A stretch of DNA of 64,000 nt from Paenibacillus monticola (GTDB taxonomy: Bacteria; Bacillota; Bacilli; Paenibacillales; Paenibacillaceae): contig NZ_WJXB01000017.1 of the NCBI RefSeq assembly GCF_009664975.1, positions 1 to 64,000 on the forward strand, read 5' to 3'. Positions 54,447 to 62,829 of this stretch are shown here, one piece after another; the first letter of the stretch is position 1; each line of letters opens with the position of its first letter. The notes under the pieces are model-generated. The model saw only the letters and a list, made by a program, of their open reading frames with translations. It was not told the origin of the DNA and made no database searches. A program made the position numbers and the translations under genes.

Positions 54447-54545
54447 ACCATTTAATGTTATATGGTTCATACCTTAGACCTTTAAAGATGTCAAAAAAAA
54501 TAGATTTAATAGGGTAACTATACGGTGCATCTGAGTGTATGTCAA
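54447..54545 (-). promoter_or_regulatory. Tandem promoters and palindrome upstream of the peptide cluster
   Basis: Minus strand. Distal: TTGACA (54545-54540) and TATAGT (54522-54517), spacer 17. Proximal: TTGACA (54494-54489) and TATGAA (54471-54466), spacer 17. An ACCAT-N10-ATGGT dyad at 54447-54466 adjoins the proximal -10, a good place for autoregulation by the FCD protein. The rest of the 370-base gap toward 54700 is AT-rich and holds no gene I can support. Confidence 0.6.
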
Positions 54546-54709
54546 TATACATAACGCAAATTTAAAATTAATTAAATCCGAGAGTTTTTATGTTACATAA
54601 GATAACTCAAACATACCATTCACTAAACAATTTAGTCACCAACCTATTGAATTGAATATCCACCTATACTACTCGGTTATATATGATTTGTCTATATAAA
54701 TTCTATAGC

Positions 54710-54763
54710 AAACCCCAAAACAGCCTCCCCACTGTTGCTGAGGAAAAGGCTGTTTTGGGGTTT
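54710..54763. terminator. Long perfect hairpin downstream of the SDR gene
   Basis: 17-base perfect arms AAACCCCAAAACAGCCT (54710-54726) and AGGCTGTTTTGGGGTTT (54747-54763) around a 20-base loop. There is no T tract beyond the stem on the minus strand, but the last arm itself ends GGGGTTT. Probably terminates the SDR transcript. Confidence 0.65.
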
Positions 54764-54797
54764 AGCAAACGTACTATTATCTCTTATTGCCTTACTC

Positions 54798-55541
54798 TTA
54801 AACAAATCCACCGTTGACACGAATCGTCTGACCCGTAACCCACTGTGATTCAGAACTAGCCAAGAATAGGACAACATTTGCAATATCTTCAGGTTCACCC
54901 AAACGTCCGAAGGCGTTCATATTCCCGACACTTGTGATCTGTTCTGCTGTCTTTCCAACCGTGAACAGCTCAGTATTAACAGGTCCAGGAGAGACGGTAT
55001 TAATCGTGATCCCTTTCGGTCCAAACTCTTTGGCCAACTGGCGGGTAATCTGTTCCACTGCTCCTTTGGTTCCTGCATAGACACTGTACGTAGGGAACAT
55101 TTGACCAGTAACTGAGGTTGAGAAATTGATAATACGGCCGTTCTCATTCATATGCTTAGCCGCCAGCTGGCAGCTAAAGAAGGTCCCCTTCACATTGATC
55201 GCAAACTGTCTGTCGAAATCATCCTCGGTCATATCCAGAATGGGTTTCGTAATCATAATGCCGGCATTATTGACGAGAATATCAACCTGCCCATGGGCAT
55301 CCAGCGTTTTTTGGAACAATGCTTCCAGATCTGCCACTTTGCTAATGTCTGCTTGAATTGCTAATGCATCTCCCCCGTTCCGCTTAATTCCGTTCACCAC
55401 GTCTTCTGCCAAACCCGGATTGCTCGCATAATTAACGATGACCTTCGCTCCATGGTGAGCCAACTCCTCGGCAATCTTCCGTCCCATCCCTCTCGACGCA
55501 CCTGTTACCAAAGCTACTTTACCTGCTAATTTGTTATCCAT
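54798..55541 (-). CDS. Short-chain dehydrogenase/reductase (classical SDR)
   Basis: 247 residues. Cofactor motif TGASRGMGR, structural NNAG (LVNNAGIMI), catalytic Ser-Tyr-Lys seen as FSTSV...YSVYAGTKGA, and C-terminal GQTIRVNGGFV. The ATG at 55541 has GAGGAGG upstream; a longer reading through the palindrome region is unlikely. NAD(P)-dependent oxidoreductase, substrate unknown; FabG-like subgroup. Its promoter region contains a 40-base palindrome. Confidence 0.9.
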   Translation of the reverse strand: MDNKLAGKVALVTGASRGMGRKIAEELAHHGAKVIVNYASNPGLAEDVVNGIKRNGGDALAIQADISKVADLEALFQKTLDAHGQVDILVNNAGIMITKPILDMTEDDFDRQFAINVKGTFFSCQLAAKHMNENGRIINFSTSVTGQMFPTYSVYAGTKGAVEQITRQLAKEFGPKGITINTVSPGPVNTELFTVGKTAEQITSVGNMNAFGRLGEPEDIANVVLFLASSESQWVTGQTIRVNGGFV

Positions 55542-55646
55542 ATGTTTATTCCTCCTCGAATTTACGACCCTGAGCCTTAAGTTCAAATCCATGGGCTGCA
55601 GCGTAAATCTTTCACTTGTGATTTGAGTATATATTAGATAGTGACA

Positions 55647-55686
55647 GCAATCAAGTGACAATAAATGATTATTGTCACTTGATTGC
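55647..55686 (-). promoter_or_regulatory. 40-bp perfect palindrome in the SDR promoter
   Basis: 18-base arms GCAATCAAGTGACAATAA (55647-55664) and its exact complement (55669-55686) around ATGA. On the minus strand TTGATT within the left-hand arm is followed 17 bases later by TATACT, so the palindrome covers the -35 of the SDR promoter. An extra GTGACA half-site lies beside it at 55641-55646. Strong candidate operator; the regulator is not identified. Confidence 0.75.
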
Positions 55687-55786
55687 ATTGCTCAGAATCA
55701 GACGATTGTGGAGTTTGGCGGATCAATAGGTTCATGCCTGGTTCTCCTTCCACTGGCATCGTCACCAAAACCAATAAGCTAAATAT

Positions 55787-55805
55787 TTATTGCACTTTGC
55801 AATAA
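55787..55805 (+). promoter_or_regulatory. Operator-like palindrome upstream of the MarR gene
   Basis: Perfect 19-bp palindrome TTATTGCACTTTGCAATAA, 35 bases before the MarR ATG. Its 13-base core (TTGCA-CTT-TGCAA) recurs in inverse sense upstream of arsM. Confidence 0.75.
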
Positions 55806-55839
55806 TTTAAGCTATAACTAAAATATGAGGTGACACAAA

Positions 55840-56289
55840 ATGGAAAACACACGCGAGTTGTTTCAAATCATGACCCGGCGCTTCGGCCTGCTTAATAAGA
55901 ACTGCTGCAGCGTAGGCGGCTGCGACATTTCCTTAGCGCAAAGTCATCTGCTATATGAGATTGATCGACGGCATAATCCTTCCATGCAGCAGGTTGCCGA
56001 AACCTTGGGGATCGATATTACAACCTTCAGCCGGCAAGTACAATCCTTAATGAAAATGGACCTGGTCAAAAAAACAGCTGACCCCAGTGATCGCAGAGTA
56101 TTCACGCTCTCTCTAACCGTTCAGGGCAAATTCGTAGCTACAACCATTGATCAGCAGATGAATGATTACCTGAATGAAGTATTCTCGTATATGAGCGAGT
56201 TCGAGAAAGAAACCGTATTGCGTTCCGTACAGATTTTCAATGATGCTATGGGGAAATCAAGCAGATGTTGTGCACCCATCACCGGGTGA
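55840..56289 (+). CDS. MarR-family regulator with cysteine clusters, linked to arsM
   Basis: 149 residues. MarR winged helix (about 50-100; SMQQVAETLGIDITTFSRQVQSLMKMDLV...DPSDRRV). Unusual cysteines: C22, C23 and C28 in the N-terminal helix region (NCCSVGGCD) and C143, C144 at the C-terminus (RCCAPITG). A set of three plus two thiols could bind As(III) or sense oxidation. GAGGTGA precedes the ATG. arsM follows 62 bases downstream, and the same palindrome lies before both genes, so it probably represses itself and arsM. Confidence 0.88.
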   Translation: MENTRELFQIMTRRFGLLNKNCCSVGGCDISLAQSHLLYEIDRRHNPSMQQVAETLGIDITTFSRQVQSLMKMDLVKKTADPSDRRVFTLSLTVQGKFVATTIDQQMNDYLNEVFSYMSEFEKETVLRSVQIFNDAMGKSSRCCAPITG

Positions 56290-56306
56290 TTCCCCTTGTC
56301 ATATAG

Positions 56307-56319
56307 TTGCAAAGTGCAA
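56307..56319 (+). promoter_or_regulatory. Second copy of the MarR palindrome, upstream of arsM
   Basis: TTGCAAAGTGCAA, the exact reverse complement of the 13-base core at 55790-55802, lies in the 62-base gap between the MarR gene and arsM. Confidence 0.75.
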
Positions 56320-56351
56320 ATATAACCAACATTATGAAGGAGTGATTATGT

Positions 56352-57182
56352 ATGAACAAGCTTACGAATGACCAAATCCGGCAAAAGGTTCGCAGCCGGT
56401 ATCAACAAATCGCCGTGCAAACTGTGGAACCCAACTCATCCCGCTGTTTTACAGACAATGCAGACAGCCCTGACGTTTCCGGAAGTTGCTGCAGTACTCC
56501 CACAGATTTCAATACCATCTCTACTAAGCTGGGTTACTCTGCTGATGAGCTGCAGGCGGTTCCCGAGGGGGCCAATTTGGGGTTAGGCTGTGGCAATCCA
56601 GGTGCTATCGCTGATATGCAGGCCGGTGAGACCGTGCTGGATTTAGGCAGTGGCGGCGGTTTTGATTGCTTTCTAGCCTCCCGCCAGGTCGGTGCAGACG
56701 GTCATGTCCTGGGGATTGATATGACACCTGAAATGGTCAGTCGTGCGCGTGATAATGCCATCAAAGGAAATTTTAGCAATACAGAGTTCCGGTTGGGCGA
56801 GATCGAACACCTCCCTGTTGCCGACCATACAGTGAACGCCATTATCTCCAACTGTGTGATTAACCTCTCCCCTGATAAACAGCAGGTCTTCCATGAAGCC
56901 TTCCGGGTACTTCAGCCAGGGGGTCGTCTTGCTATTTCCGACATCGTAACTACCGCTGAATTGCCGCCGGAAATTAAAAATGATCTGAATGAGTTATACT
57001 CAGGCTGCATCTCGGGTGCATCCTCCATCAGCGAACTAGAGGCCATGCTTCAGCAAAGCGGTTTCTCAGACATCTCTATCGAGCCTAAAGATGAGTCCAA
57101 AGCTTTTATCAAAGACTGGGTTCCCGGTGCTAATATAGACAACTACATCATCTCCGCCGTTATTAAAGCAACTAAAGACTGA
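56352..57182 (+). CDS. arsM: Arsenite S-adenosylmethyltransferase
   Basis: 276 residues of the ArsM/AS3MT family, which methylates As(III) with SAM to volatile or more diffusible species. SAM motif VLDLGSGGGFDCFLASR, then GIDMTPEMVSRAR. Arsenic-binding cysteines expected for the family are present: C46/C47 (GSCCSTPTDF), C168 (SNCVINLSPDK) and C219 (YSGCISGA). AAGGAG precedes the ATG by 9 bases. It forms a pair with the cysteine-rich MarR protein. Confidence 0.93.
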   Translation: MNKLTNDQIRQKVRSRYQQIAVQTVEPNSSRCFTDNADSPDVSGSCCSTPTDFNTISTKLGYSADELQAVPEGANLGLGCGNPGAIADMQAGETVLDLGSGGGFDCFLASRQVGADGHVLGIDMTPEMVSRARDNAIKGNFSNTEFRLGEIEHLPVADHTVNAIISNCVINLSPDKQQVFHEAFRVLQPGGRLAISDIVTTAELPPEIKNDLNELYSGCISGASSISELEAMLQQSGFSDISIEPKDESKAFIKDWVPGANIDNYIISAVIKATKD

Positions 57183-57199
57183 TGCTGTAAAGCTTATGG

Positions 57200-57265
57200 G
57201 AAGCCGACTCTCATTGAAGAGCTGTACTACCTTAGATTTTCATCTCAGCATAGAGACTCGGCTTC
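57200..57265. terminator. Hairpin between arsM and the beta-helix gene
   Basis: GAAGCCGACTCTC (57200-57212) pairs with GAGACTCGGCTTC (57253-57265) with one mismatch and a 40-base loop. It lies between convergent genes. No T tract, so termination activity is uncertain. Confidence 0.45.
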
Positions 57266-57284
57266 TCCTTAGGCATCATTGCTC

Positions 57285-58508
57285 TTAGGCCAGACTAAAT
57301 AGAATGGTTTTAGTACCGACCAAGGTAGAACCGCTGTTTACAAAATAGAAATTGGATGCCGTATCCAGCGTAAGTGGCCCAGTCCAAGTAATTGCACCAA
57401 ACTGGCTGCTAAAGATACCCGTTGGAGGTACATCCGATAAGGCAAGTGTTACCGTGACATTACCACTTATAAGTGTATTGGTGATATGTGAATACCCACG
57501 CACATTTACAAGCCCATCGGATTGGCTATCCACCATACGCTGAATATTCAGCCCGTTATGAACCATAGTATTGATCCGGCTGTAGTATAAATAGGTGTTG
57601 AGATTGCCCATATGTCCGGACTGTACGATATTCCCCACGACCCGAGCATTCAGCAGCTGAAATTCGATAGTTGTAAACGGGTCTCCAACAGCAACGTTCT
57701 GGAAAGTAACATCACCACTGATAATGGCTCCGTCTGTGTAGTTTGTATGTGCACTTACCGAAGTCCCGTCATCAAAGGTACCGATTACAGTAACAGGTCG
57801 CGCATCAAAAGCAGGACCCTGCACAAGGTAGACATCCTCCGCAGCCTGACTGGTTTGGATGGTAATATTTCGTGGAGTGGAGGATGCGAAATTAGCCAGA
57901 TCGGAGTTTCCAAGCACCCAAGGTCCCAGTCCAAGCAATTGTACATGTCTGGCAGGAGGAATAACAACATTCTCATCAAAAATTGAATTGGCCGCGATAA
58001 GAATACGGCAGCGTGCTCGCATACCAATGGCAACGGCCAAAGGGCTGTTAACAGCAGCATCTACAGCCGCCTGTAGAGAGCTGAACGGATCAAATGGTAT
58101 TCCTGTGCCCGGACCTGGAGCACTTGAATCCGCCCAAAAAGTCGTTTCTCCCCATACAAAACTTTCAGTCCCCCCTCCACCTGCCCCTAACAATTCAGCG
58201 GTTACAAGTCGATGGGCTGTGACTAATTGTCCAGCGGAATTTTTCCCCCATACGGAGACTTCCGTCAGATCAGCACCCGTACCTCCCGTAGTAAAAACAA
58301 ATTCAAACCCGTTTACGTTAGCAAAATACCTCTGCGTAATGACTTGATTCGGAGCGAGCGCGAATAATGCCTGTACATATAAGGACCTTGAACCGTTTAA
58401 TGCATACCCCTCTACTAGTACAGTCGATGAATTGACAGGATCCCGATTATCCATTTTAATAGTCACCTGCTGTGTAGGTCTGACACCACTAACAGGACTA
58501 TTTTTCAA
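57285..58508 (-). CDS. Putative surface/exosporium-like beta-helix protein, likely frameshifted at its start
   Basis: 407 residues as read from a TTG at 58508 with no ribosome site. The N-terminal ~100 residues form a beta-rich domain (VTIKMDNRD..NSSTVLVEGYALNGSRSLYVQ). The rest has many hydrophobic-polar turns (ISGDVTFQNVAVGD, ISGNVTVTLAL) and looks like a right-handed parallel beta-helix. No signal peptide or sorting motif; similar domains occur in spore-surface proteins, a weak guess. A good start exists at 58533 (AAAGGGGG, ATG, MATLSTGPIEK) but that frame stops after 11 codons. One extra A in the AAAAA run at 58501-58505 would join the frames as MATLSTGPIEKNSPVSG. Confidence 0.65.
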   Translation of the reverse strand: MKNSPVSGVRPTQQVTIKMDNRDPVNSSTVLVEGYALNGSRSLYVQALFALAPNQVITQRYFANVNGFEFVFTTGGTGADLTEVSVWGKNSAGQLVTAHRLVTAELLGAGGGGTESFVWGETTFWADSSAPGPGTGIPFDPFSSLQAAVDAAVNSPLAVAIGMRARCRILIAANSIFDENVVIPPARHVQLLGLGPWVLGNSDLANFASSTPRNITIQTSQAAEDVYLVQGPAFDARPVTVIGTFDDGTSVSAHTNYTDGAIISGDVTFQNVAVGDPFTTIEFQLLNARVVGNIVQSGHMGNLNTYLYYSRINTMVHNGLNIQRMVDSQSDGLVNVRGYSHITNTLISGNVTVTLALSDVPPTGIFSSQFGAITWTGPLTLDTASNFYFVNSGSTLVGTKTILFSLA

Positions 58509-58807
58509 TCGGTCCGGTTGATAACGTAGCCATATAGATTCCCCCTTTAGTTAAATCTCAACAAACACACTTCCATTGTTCTGTTGAATTCTATATATCT
58601 ATATGCAATGTTAATAGAAGGGACTGTACCATTTGCTCCCCAAAAACTGAGAACAAGAAGGAACGATTCCTCCATCCATTCGTCATCTGCCGAATAGTGG
58701 ATACGATCACACAAATAACCCGTAATAAGTTCACTTTTCGCTTAGTGTCCTTTATACGGGTCAAAAGTTTTGATTTGGCAATATAATCACGCCTATGCCA
58801 CAGTGTT

Positions 58808-59758
58808 CTATTGATTAAACGCTGTTAGTTCCACACTAGTTCTCCATAAATCCTCTCTATTCTCCTTGCTATAGGAAAGCACTGAAGATTGGATTTCCTT
58901 TGTACCTTCAAAATATTTCCCTGTCGTTGTATCCAATTCAGGTTTAGTAACTAGAGATGCTAAGGCTTTGCCTGATTTGCCAATCGTATTCACATTGGGA
59001 TGAACCAAAATTAACAGGGATAGAATATATTTCGAGACAAATCTCAAGAGAGGAGAGTAACTTCGAGCAAGCCCTGTTCCAGGCATCAACCCGGGGTCAA
59101 AGGCGTTTACGGTAATGTTTTTATTCATTTGTTGTGTTATTCTTTCTGCTAATTCATAAGTACAATAAATATTACATAATTTCGAATTCGTATAGTTGCG
59201 TCTTCCTATTGAGCCTATTTCTTCATTTGAGTCTATTCCTTTAGGATAGGCCAGTAATCTCGCATTTTCATACTTGGGTTCAGGCATTCCAGTTTTTTGT
59301 AACGGATCATGTGTCCCACTACTAACAAAAACGATTCTTCCTGTATCCGCTATATTTTCAAGCAGCATATTCACTAGTAAAAAGTGACCCAAATGGTTTA
59401 CCCCAAACGTTAGCTCGAATCCATCCTTTGTATATTGTGCTTTGTTAACGACCTGAATTCCTGCATTACATACAATCGCATATAAAGGGGGCAATTTAGC
59501 ATCCATAAAATGACTCACAAAATCTCTAACCGATTCTAAGGAGGAAAGATCAAGCTCTAACGATATGATGTTGTCATTACCCGTTTCTTTAATCAGCGAA
59601 TTCACTGCTTCTTGTGCTTTCGTTGCGTTGCGGCAAGCTATGACAATTTGATTGTTTTTATTATCTTTCGCAATATTTTCAGCACATTTATAACCTAATC
59701 CCGTATTTCCGCCTGTTATTATAAAAGTCTTGGTGTTTGAAGTTGCTTCATTTACCAT
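58808..59758 (-). CDS. Short-chain dehydrogenase (retinol dehydrogenase-like SDR)
   Basis: 316 residues. TGGNTGLGYKCAENIA cofactor motif, CNAGIQV, FGVNHLGHFLLVN, the active-site YTNSKLCN segment (YxxxK). The ATG at 59758 overlaps the end of the MBL-fold gene, with GAGGGTTG as ribosome site. The longer SDR form with the NHLGHF motif is typical of the WW-oxidoreductase/retinol dehydrogenase group. Substrate unknown. Cotranscribed with the MBL-fold gene and divergent from a TetR gene. Confidence 0.9.
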   Translation of the reverse strand: MVNEATSNTKTFIITGGNTGLGYKCAENIAKDNKNNQIVIACRNATKAQEAVNSLIKETGNDNIISLELDLSSLESVRDFVSHFMDAKLPPLYAIVCNAGIQVVNKAQYTKDGFELTFGVNHLGHFLLVNMLLENIADTGRIVFVSSGTHDPLQKTGMPEPKYENARLLAYPKGIDSNEEIGSIGRRNYTNSKLCNIYCTYELAERITQQMNKNITVNAFDPGLMPGTGLARSYSPLLRFVSKYILSLLILVHPNVNTIGKSGKALASLVTKPELDTTTGKYFEGTKEIQSSVLSYSKENREDLWRTSVELTAFNQ

Positions 59759-60677
59759 TTTCAACCCTCAACATCTCCCCATGGATTAGAATATTTAATG
59801 CAGCCGTATCCAATTGCCGTCGCTCCCATTCGGCATATAGCCTATCTAACGCTTCCTTCGGTGTATCATCCGCTAGGAAAAATGCCCCGTAATGCATGGG
59901 AATAAAATGCTTACCTCCTGAGTCTAAGAACGCTTGGATTGCTTCTTCTGGTGTTACATGCTGTTTAGACATAAACCACTCTGGCTCGTAGGCCCCAATT
60001 GGCATCAATACATAATCCGGATTGTAACGCTGGCCGATCTCTTTGAATCCGCGAAAGTAGCCACTATCTCCGGCAAAATAGATAGAAGGCGCACTTCCTT
60101 TTTCCTCTTGTATGACCCATCCACCCCAATGAGAGCGATTGGTATCCCGTAGCGTACGTCTCGTCCAATGCTGTGTCGGTACAAAATCGATCTGAACGCC
60201 TGCGACGGTTATACTCTGCCACCAGGATAGCTCCTCAACCTTTCGAAAGCCTTTGCGTAGAAGCTTCGCTTTGAGTCCTTCTGGTACGATAATCAGCGGA
60301 TCTCCCTTAAGAGCTCTTAGCGACGGGAAATCCAAATGATCATAATGTCCATGTGAGATTAGTACAACATCTACCGAAGGCATCAACTCTATCGGAATAC
60401 CTGGTTCGGCAAGCCGTTTCTTAAAAGCCATACTCTTCGCCCAAACGGGATCTGTTACAAGGGTTAACCCACAATATCTCAATAAAAAAGTAGCATGCCC
60501 TATCCAAGTCATTGAATTTTGACTCAATATACCTTCAATATCTAGATGATCCATTTGAGGAATAATATAAGAAAGATCTTTCTGCTTGGTTCTCCGCTCC
60601 TTACGCCATTGCTGCAGCCGCTTTATAGAGTTATTCAATGCTACGCCGTCTAAATTTTCATAAAGCTTCTTAGGCAT
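59748..60677 (-). CDS. MBL-fold metallo-hydrolase, NAPE-PLD-like
   Basis: 309 residues. Zinc motif SHGHYDHLD, FVPTQHWTRR, YFAGDSGYFRGF, PIGAYEP and MHYGAFFL, all characteristic of the NAPE-PLD/UlaG-like branch (beta-lactamase_2). Likely a phosphodiesterase or lactonase in the cytosol. GAAGGAGG precedes the ATG. First gene of a two-gene unit with an SDR, probably controlled by the divergent TetR protein. Confidence 0.9.
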   Translation of the reverse strand: MPKKLYENLDGVALNNSIKRLQQWRKERRTKQKDLSYIIPQMDHLDIEGILSQNSMTWIGHATFLLRYCGLTLVTDPVWAKSMAFKKRLAEPGIPIELMPSVDVVLISHGHYDHLDFPSLRALKGDPLIIVPEGLKAKLLRKGFRKVEELSWWQSITVAGVQIDFVPTQHWTRRTLRDTNRSHWGGWVIQEEKGSAPSIYFAGDSGYFRGFKEIGQRYNPDYVLMPIGAYEPEWFMSKQHVTPEEAIQAFLDSGGKHFIPMHYGAFFLADDTPKEALDRLYAEWERRQLDTAALNILIHGEMLRVENGK

Positions 60678-60745
60678 TTCTTTATTCCTCCTTCAGTTTT
60701 TAGTTAGATTTCCAAATTGCTATATCGCCTTCACCTGTTGTATGA

Positions 60746-60790
60746 TTACATTGTAAACATCATACTCCTATTATGTAGACAGTGTCAACA
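60746..60790 (+). promoter_or_regulatory. TetR promoter with candidate operator
   Basis: TTACAT (60746-60751) and TATTAT (60769-60774) are 17 bases apart. Immediately after lies TGTAGACAGTGTCAACA (60774-60790), a 17-base near-palindrome with mismatches only at one symmetric pair and the centre base. Placed between divergent transcription units, as TetR operators usually are. Confidence 0.6.
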
Positions 60791-60822
60791 TGTGTTCAAC
60801 AAATTATAAGGGCGGTCTTCTT

Positions 60823-61443
60823 ATGGATACACCAAATAAAAAAAACTATCATCACGGCGATCTTCGCAAAACACTGATTCATGTAGGGATAGAACTAATC
60901 TCCGAGAGCGGTGCATCCAGTTTAGATTTACGCAAAGTAGCTCGTATAGCGGGAGTAAGCCATGCCGCCCCGTATCGGCATTTTGCGGATAAAAAGGCCT
61001 TAATTGCGGCAATCAGTGAAGAAGGCTTTAACCTACTAGCGATAGAAATGGAACAAGCTATCTCCATGAAGGCCAATAGTGCTCATGAACAATTAAGAGG
61101 TATGGGACATGCCTATGTTCAATTCGCGATCACAAATCCATCACTTGTCAGAGAAATGTTCAGTGGCTTAACCATTGAGCGTGAAGCCTATCCCTCTCTC
61201 TATGACATTTCCAAAAAGCTGTTTAACATGATCGAAACCGTCGTAATCATCGGACAAGAGAAGGGTAATATTAAAAAAAGTGACAGCAATGAGCTAACCT
61301 GCGCTATTTGGTCCATGATGCATGGCACAGCCATATTAATTATTGAGAACCAACTGAAGCCTGTTACTATGCAAATCAACGGAATAGAACATATTACCCA
61401 AGTTTGTATGGATTCCTTAATTCTTGGTCTAGGAGCTAGCTAA
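60823..61443 (+). CDS. TetR/AcrR-family regulator
   Basis: 206 residues. HTH in the N-terminal third (GASSLDLRKVARIAGVSHAAPYRHFADKKALIAAI). The C-terminal domain resembles the WHG (TetR_C) type. ATG at 60823 with AAGGGCGG upstream. Divergent from the MBL-SDR operon, its probable target. Confidence 0.9.
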   Translation: MDTPNKKNYHHGDLRKTLIHVGIELISESGASSLDLRKVARIAGVSHAAPYRHFADKKALIAAISEEGFNLLAIEMEQAISMKANSAHEQLRGMGHAYVQFAITNPSLVREMFSGLTIEREAYPSLYDISKKLFNMIETVVIIGQEKGNIKKSDSNELTCAIWSMMHGTAILIIENQLKPVTMQINGIEHITQVCMDSLILGLGAS

Positions 61444-61538
61444 GATGTGGGGAATCGAACTGATGACTTAGAACATTGCTAGGCGCTAAGTTCGATTGTT
61501 TGTTATTCGTAGGGTTCGCTACATATCTTGTATATCCC

Positions 61539-61571
61539 AAAAAGGCTGCCGAATAAATTCGGCAGCCTTTT
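61539..61571. terminator. Bidirectional terminator
   Basis: AAAAAGGCTGCCGAA (61539-61553) and TTCGGCAGCCTTTT (61558-61571), perfect stem with a 4-base loop, T and A tracts on both sides. Between the TetR gene and the convergent small gene. Confidence 0.92.
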
Positions 61572-61585
61572 CGCTTTAAGCTAGG

Positions 61586-61714
61586 TTAAGACGTAGTATG
61601 TTCCGCACCGTACTCGCTGGAAAGCTTTTTCAGCGACTTGATTTCACCATGGGGATGTTGATCCTGCTTACGGGACTTCCATGCAGCTTCTTTTCTACGC
61701 TTCTGCCGGCTCAT
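61586..61714 (-). CDS. Small basic protein, DUF6254-like
   Basis: 42 residues, starting MSRQKRRKEAAWKSRKQDQ. GGAGG is 9 bases before the ATG at 61714. Highly basic N-terminal half with QDQHPHGEIKSL in the middle; this pattern recalls a family of tiny Bacillus/Paenibacillus proteins (DUF6254, from memory). Function unknown; a nucleic-acid-binding or spore-associated role would be guesswork. Confidence 0.7.
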   Translation of the reverse strand: MSRQKRRKEAAWKSRKQDQHPHGEIKSLKKLSSEYGAEHTTS

Positions 61715-61900
61715 CTCGGGTAACCTCCTCTGGAAATGCATCATGTATACTACAGTATTAGATTGCTTAATATTCCAGCTATTTATACCGCCCCGCAATG
61801 AACTATCCAACAAATTCCCTCTCCAAATAATGAACACTTATATTCCAGTTGTTATATATTAAACAAAAATGCGTTTATTAGCGATTGAATTAAGTTATTT

Positions 61901-62821
61901 ATGGGAAACAACTGGACAACAGCACAAATGCCTAATCAGCGGGGAACAAAGGTTGTGATTACAGGTGCGAGCAGTGGAATCGGGTATGAAACCGCGAGGG
62001 CTTTTGCAGCAAAAGGTGCGGAGGTGGTGTTTGCAATCCGGAATTTGGATAAAGGAGCAGAGGTCGCCAGGCAGCTTAAGCAGGAGTATCCCAACGCTGT
62101 GCTAAAACTGATGAAGCTGGACCTCAGCGATCTTGCCAGCGTCCGCAAATTTGCCCAAGAGTATCAGCAAACTTATGATTCACTCACGTTGTTGATCAAC
62201 AACGCTGGCGTCATGACCCCACCGTTCCAGAAGACCAAGGACGGCTTTGAACTCCAGTTCGGCAGTAATCATCTCGGTCATTTCGCACTTACAGGACTTA
62301 TGTTGCCGATGATGAGTAATGTCCCTTCTTCGCGTGTTGTTACTCTAAGCAGCACTGTAATCAATGGAGCCGAAATTGATTTTGATAATCTGGATGGCAG
62401 CAAAGGCTACAACAGGGTGAAATTCTATGGTCAGAGCAAGCTGGCCAATTTATTATTTGCGCAAGAGCTAAATGTTCGACTGAAAGCAAGCCGTTCAAAT
62501 ACGACCAGTTTGGGCAGTCACCCTGGTAGAGCAAATACCAATCTATTCTCGCTTGGATCTGGCAAACAAACCGGTCCCCTAATGAAAATTGTAAAGATAC
62601 TCTTAGCCCCACAATCAGCGGAAATGGGAGCTTTACCCACTCTATATGCTGCAACTAAACCAACGCTGAGTGGCGGAGAATATATCGGCCCAGATGGAAA
62701 AGGCGGAAACAAAGGTTATCCCAAAATCGATACCTCTGTGCTAAAAAAATATGACCCGAATATGACCCAACAGCTATGGGACATATCGGAGTCACTGACT
62801 GGTATATCGTATTTATCTTAG
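61901..62821 (+). CDS. Short-chain dehydrogenase (retinol dehydrogenase-like SDR)
   Basis: 306 residues. TGASSGIGYETA cofactor motif, LINNAGVMTPPF, FGSNHLGHFALTG and YGQSKLAN (YxxxK). Same subgroup as the SDR at 58.8-59.8 kb but only distantly similar. The ribosome site before the ATG is poor, so the start is less certain. Convergent with the LysR gene, with 8 bases between them. Confidence 0.88.
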   Translation: MGNNWTTAQMPNQRGTKVVITGASSGIGYETARAFAAKGAEVVFAIRNLDKGAEVARQLKQEYPNAVLKLMKLDLSDLASVRKFAQEYQQTYDSLTLLINNAGVMTPPFQKTKDGFELQFGSNHLGHFALTGLMLPMMSNVPSSRVVTLSSTVINGAEIDFDNLDGSKGYNRVKFYGQSKLANLLFAQELNVRLKASRSNTTSLGSHPGRANTNLFSLGSGKQTGPLMKIVKILLAPQSAEMGALPTLYAATKPTLSGGEYIGPDGKGGNKGYPKIDTSVLKKYDPNMTQQLWDISESLTGISYLS

Positions 62822-62829
62822 ACCCTTGG

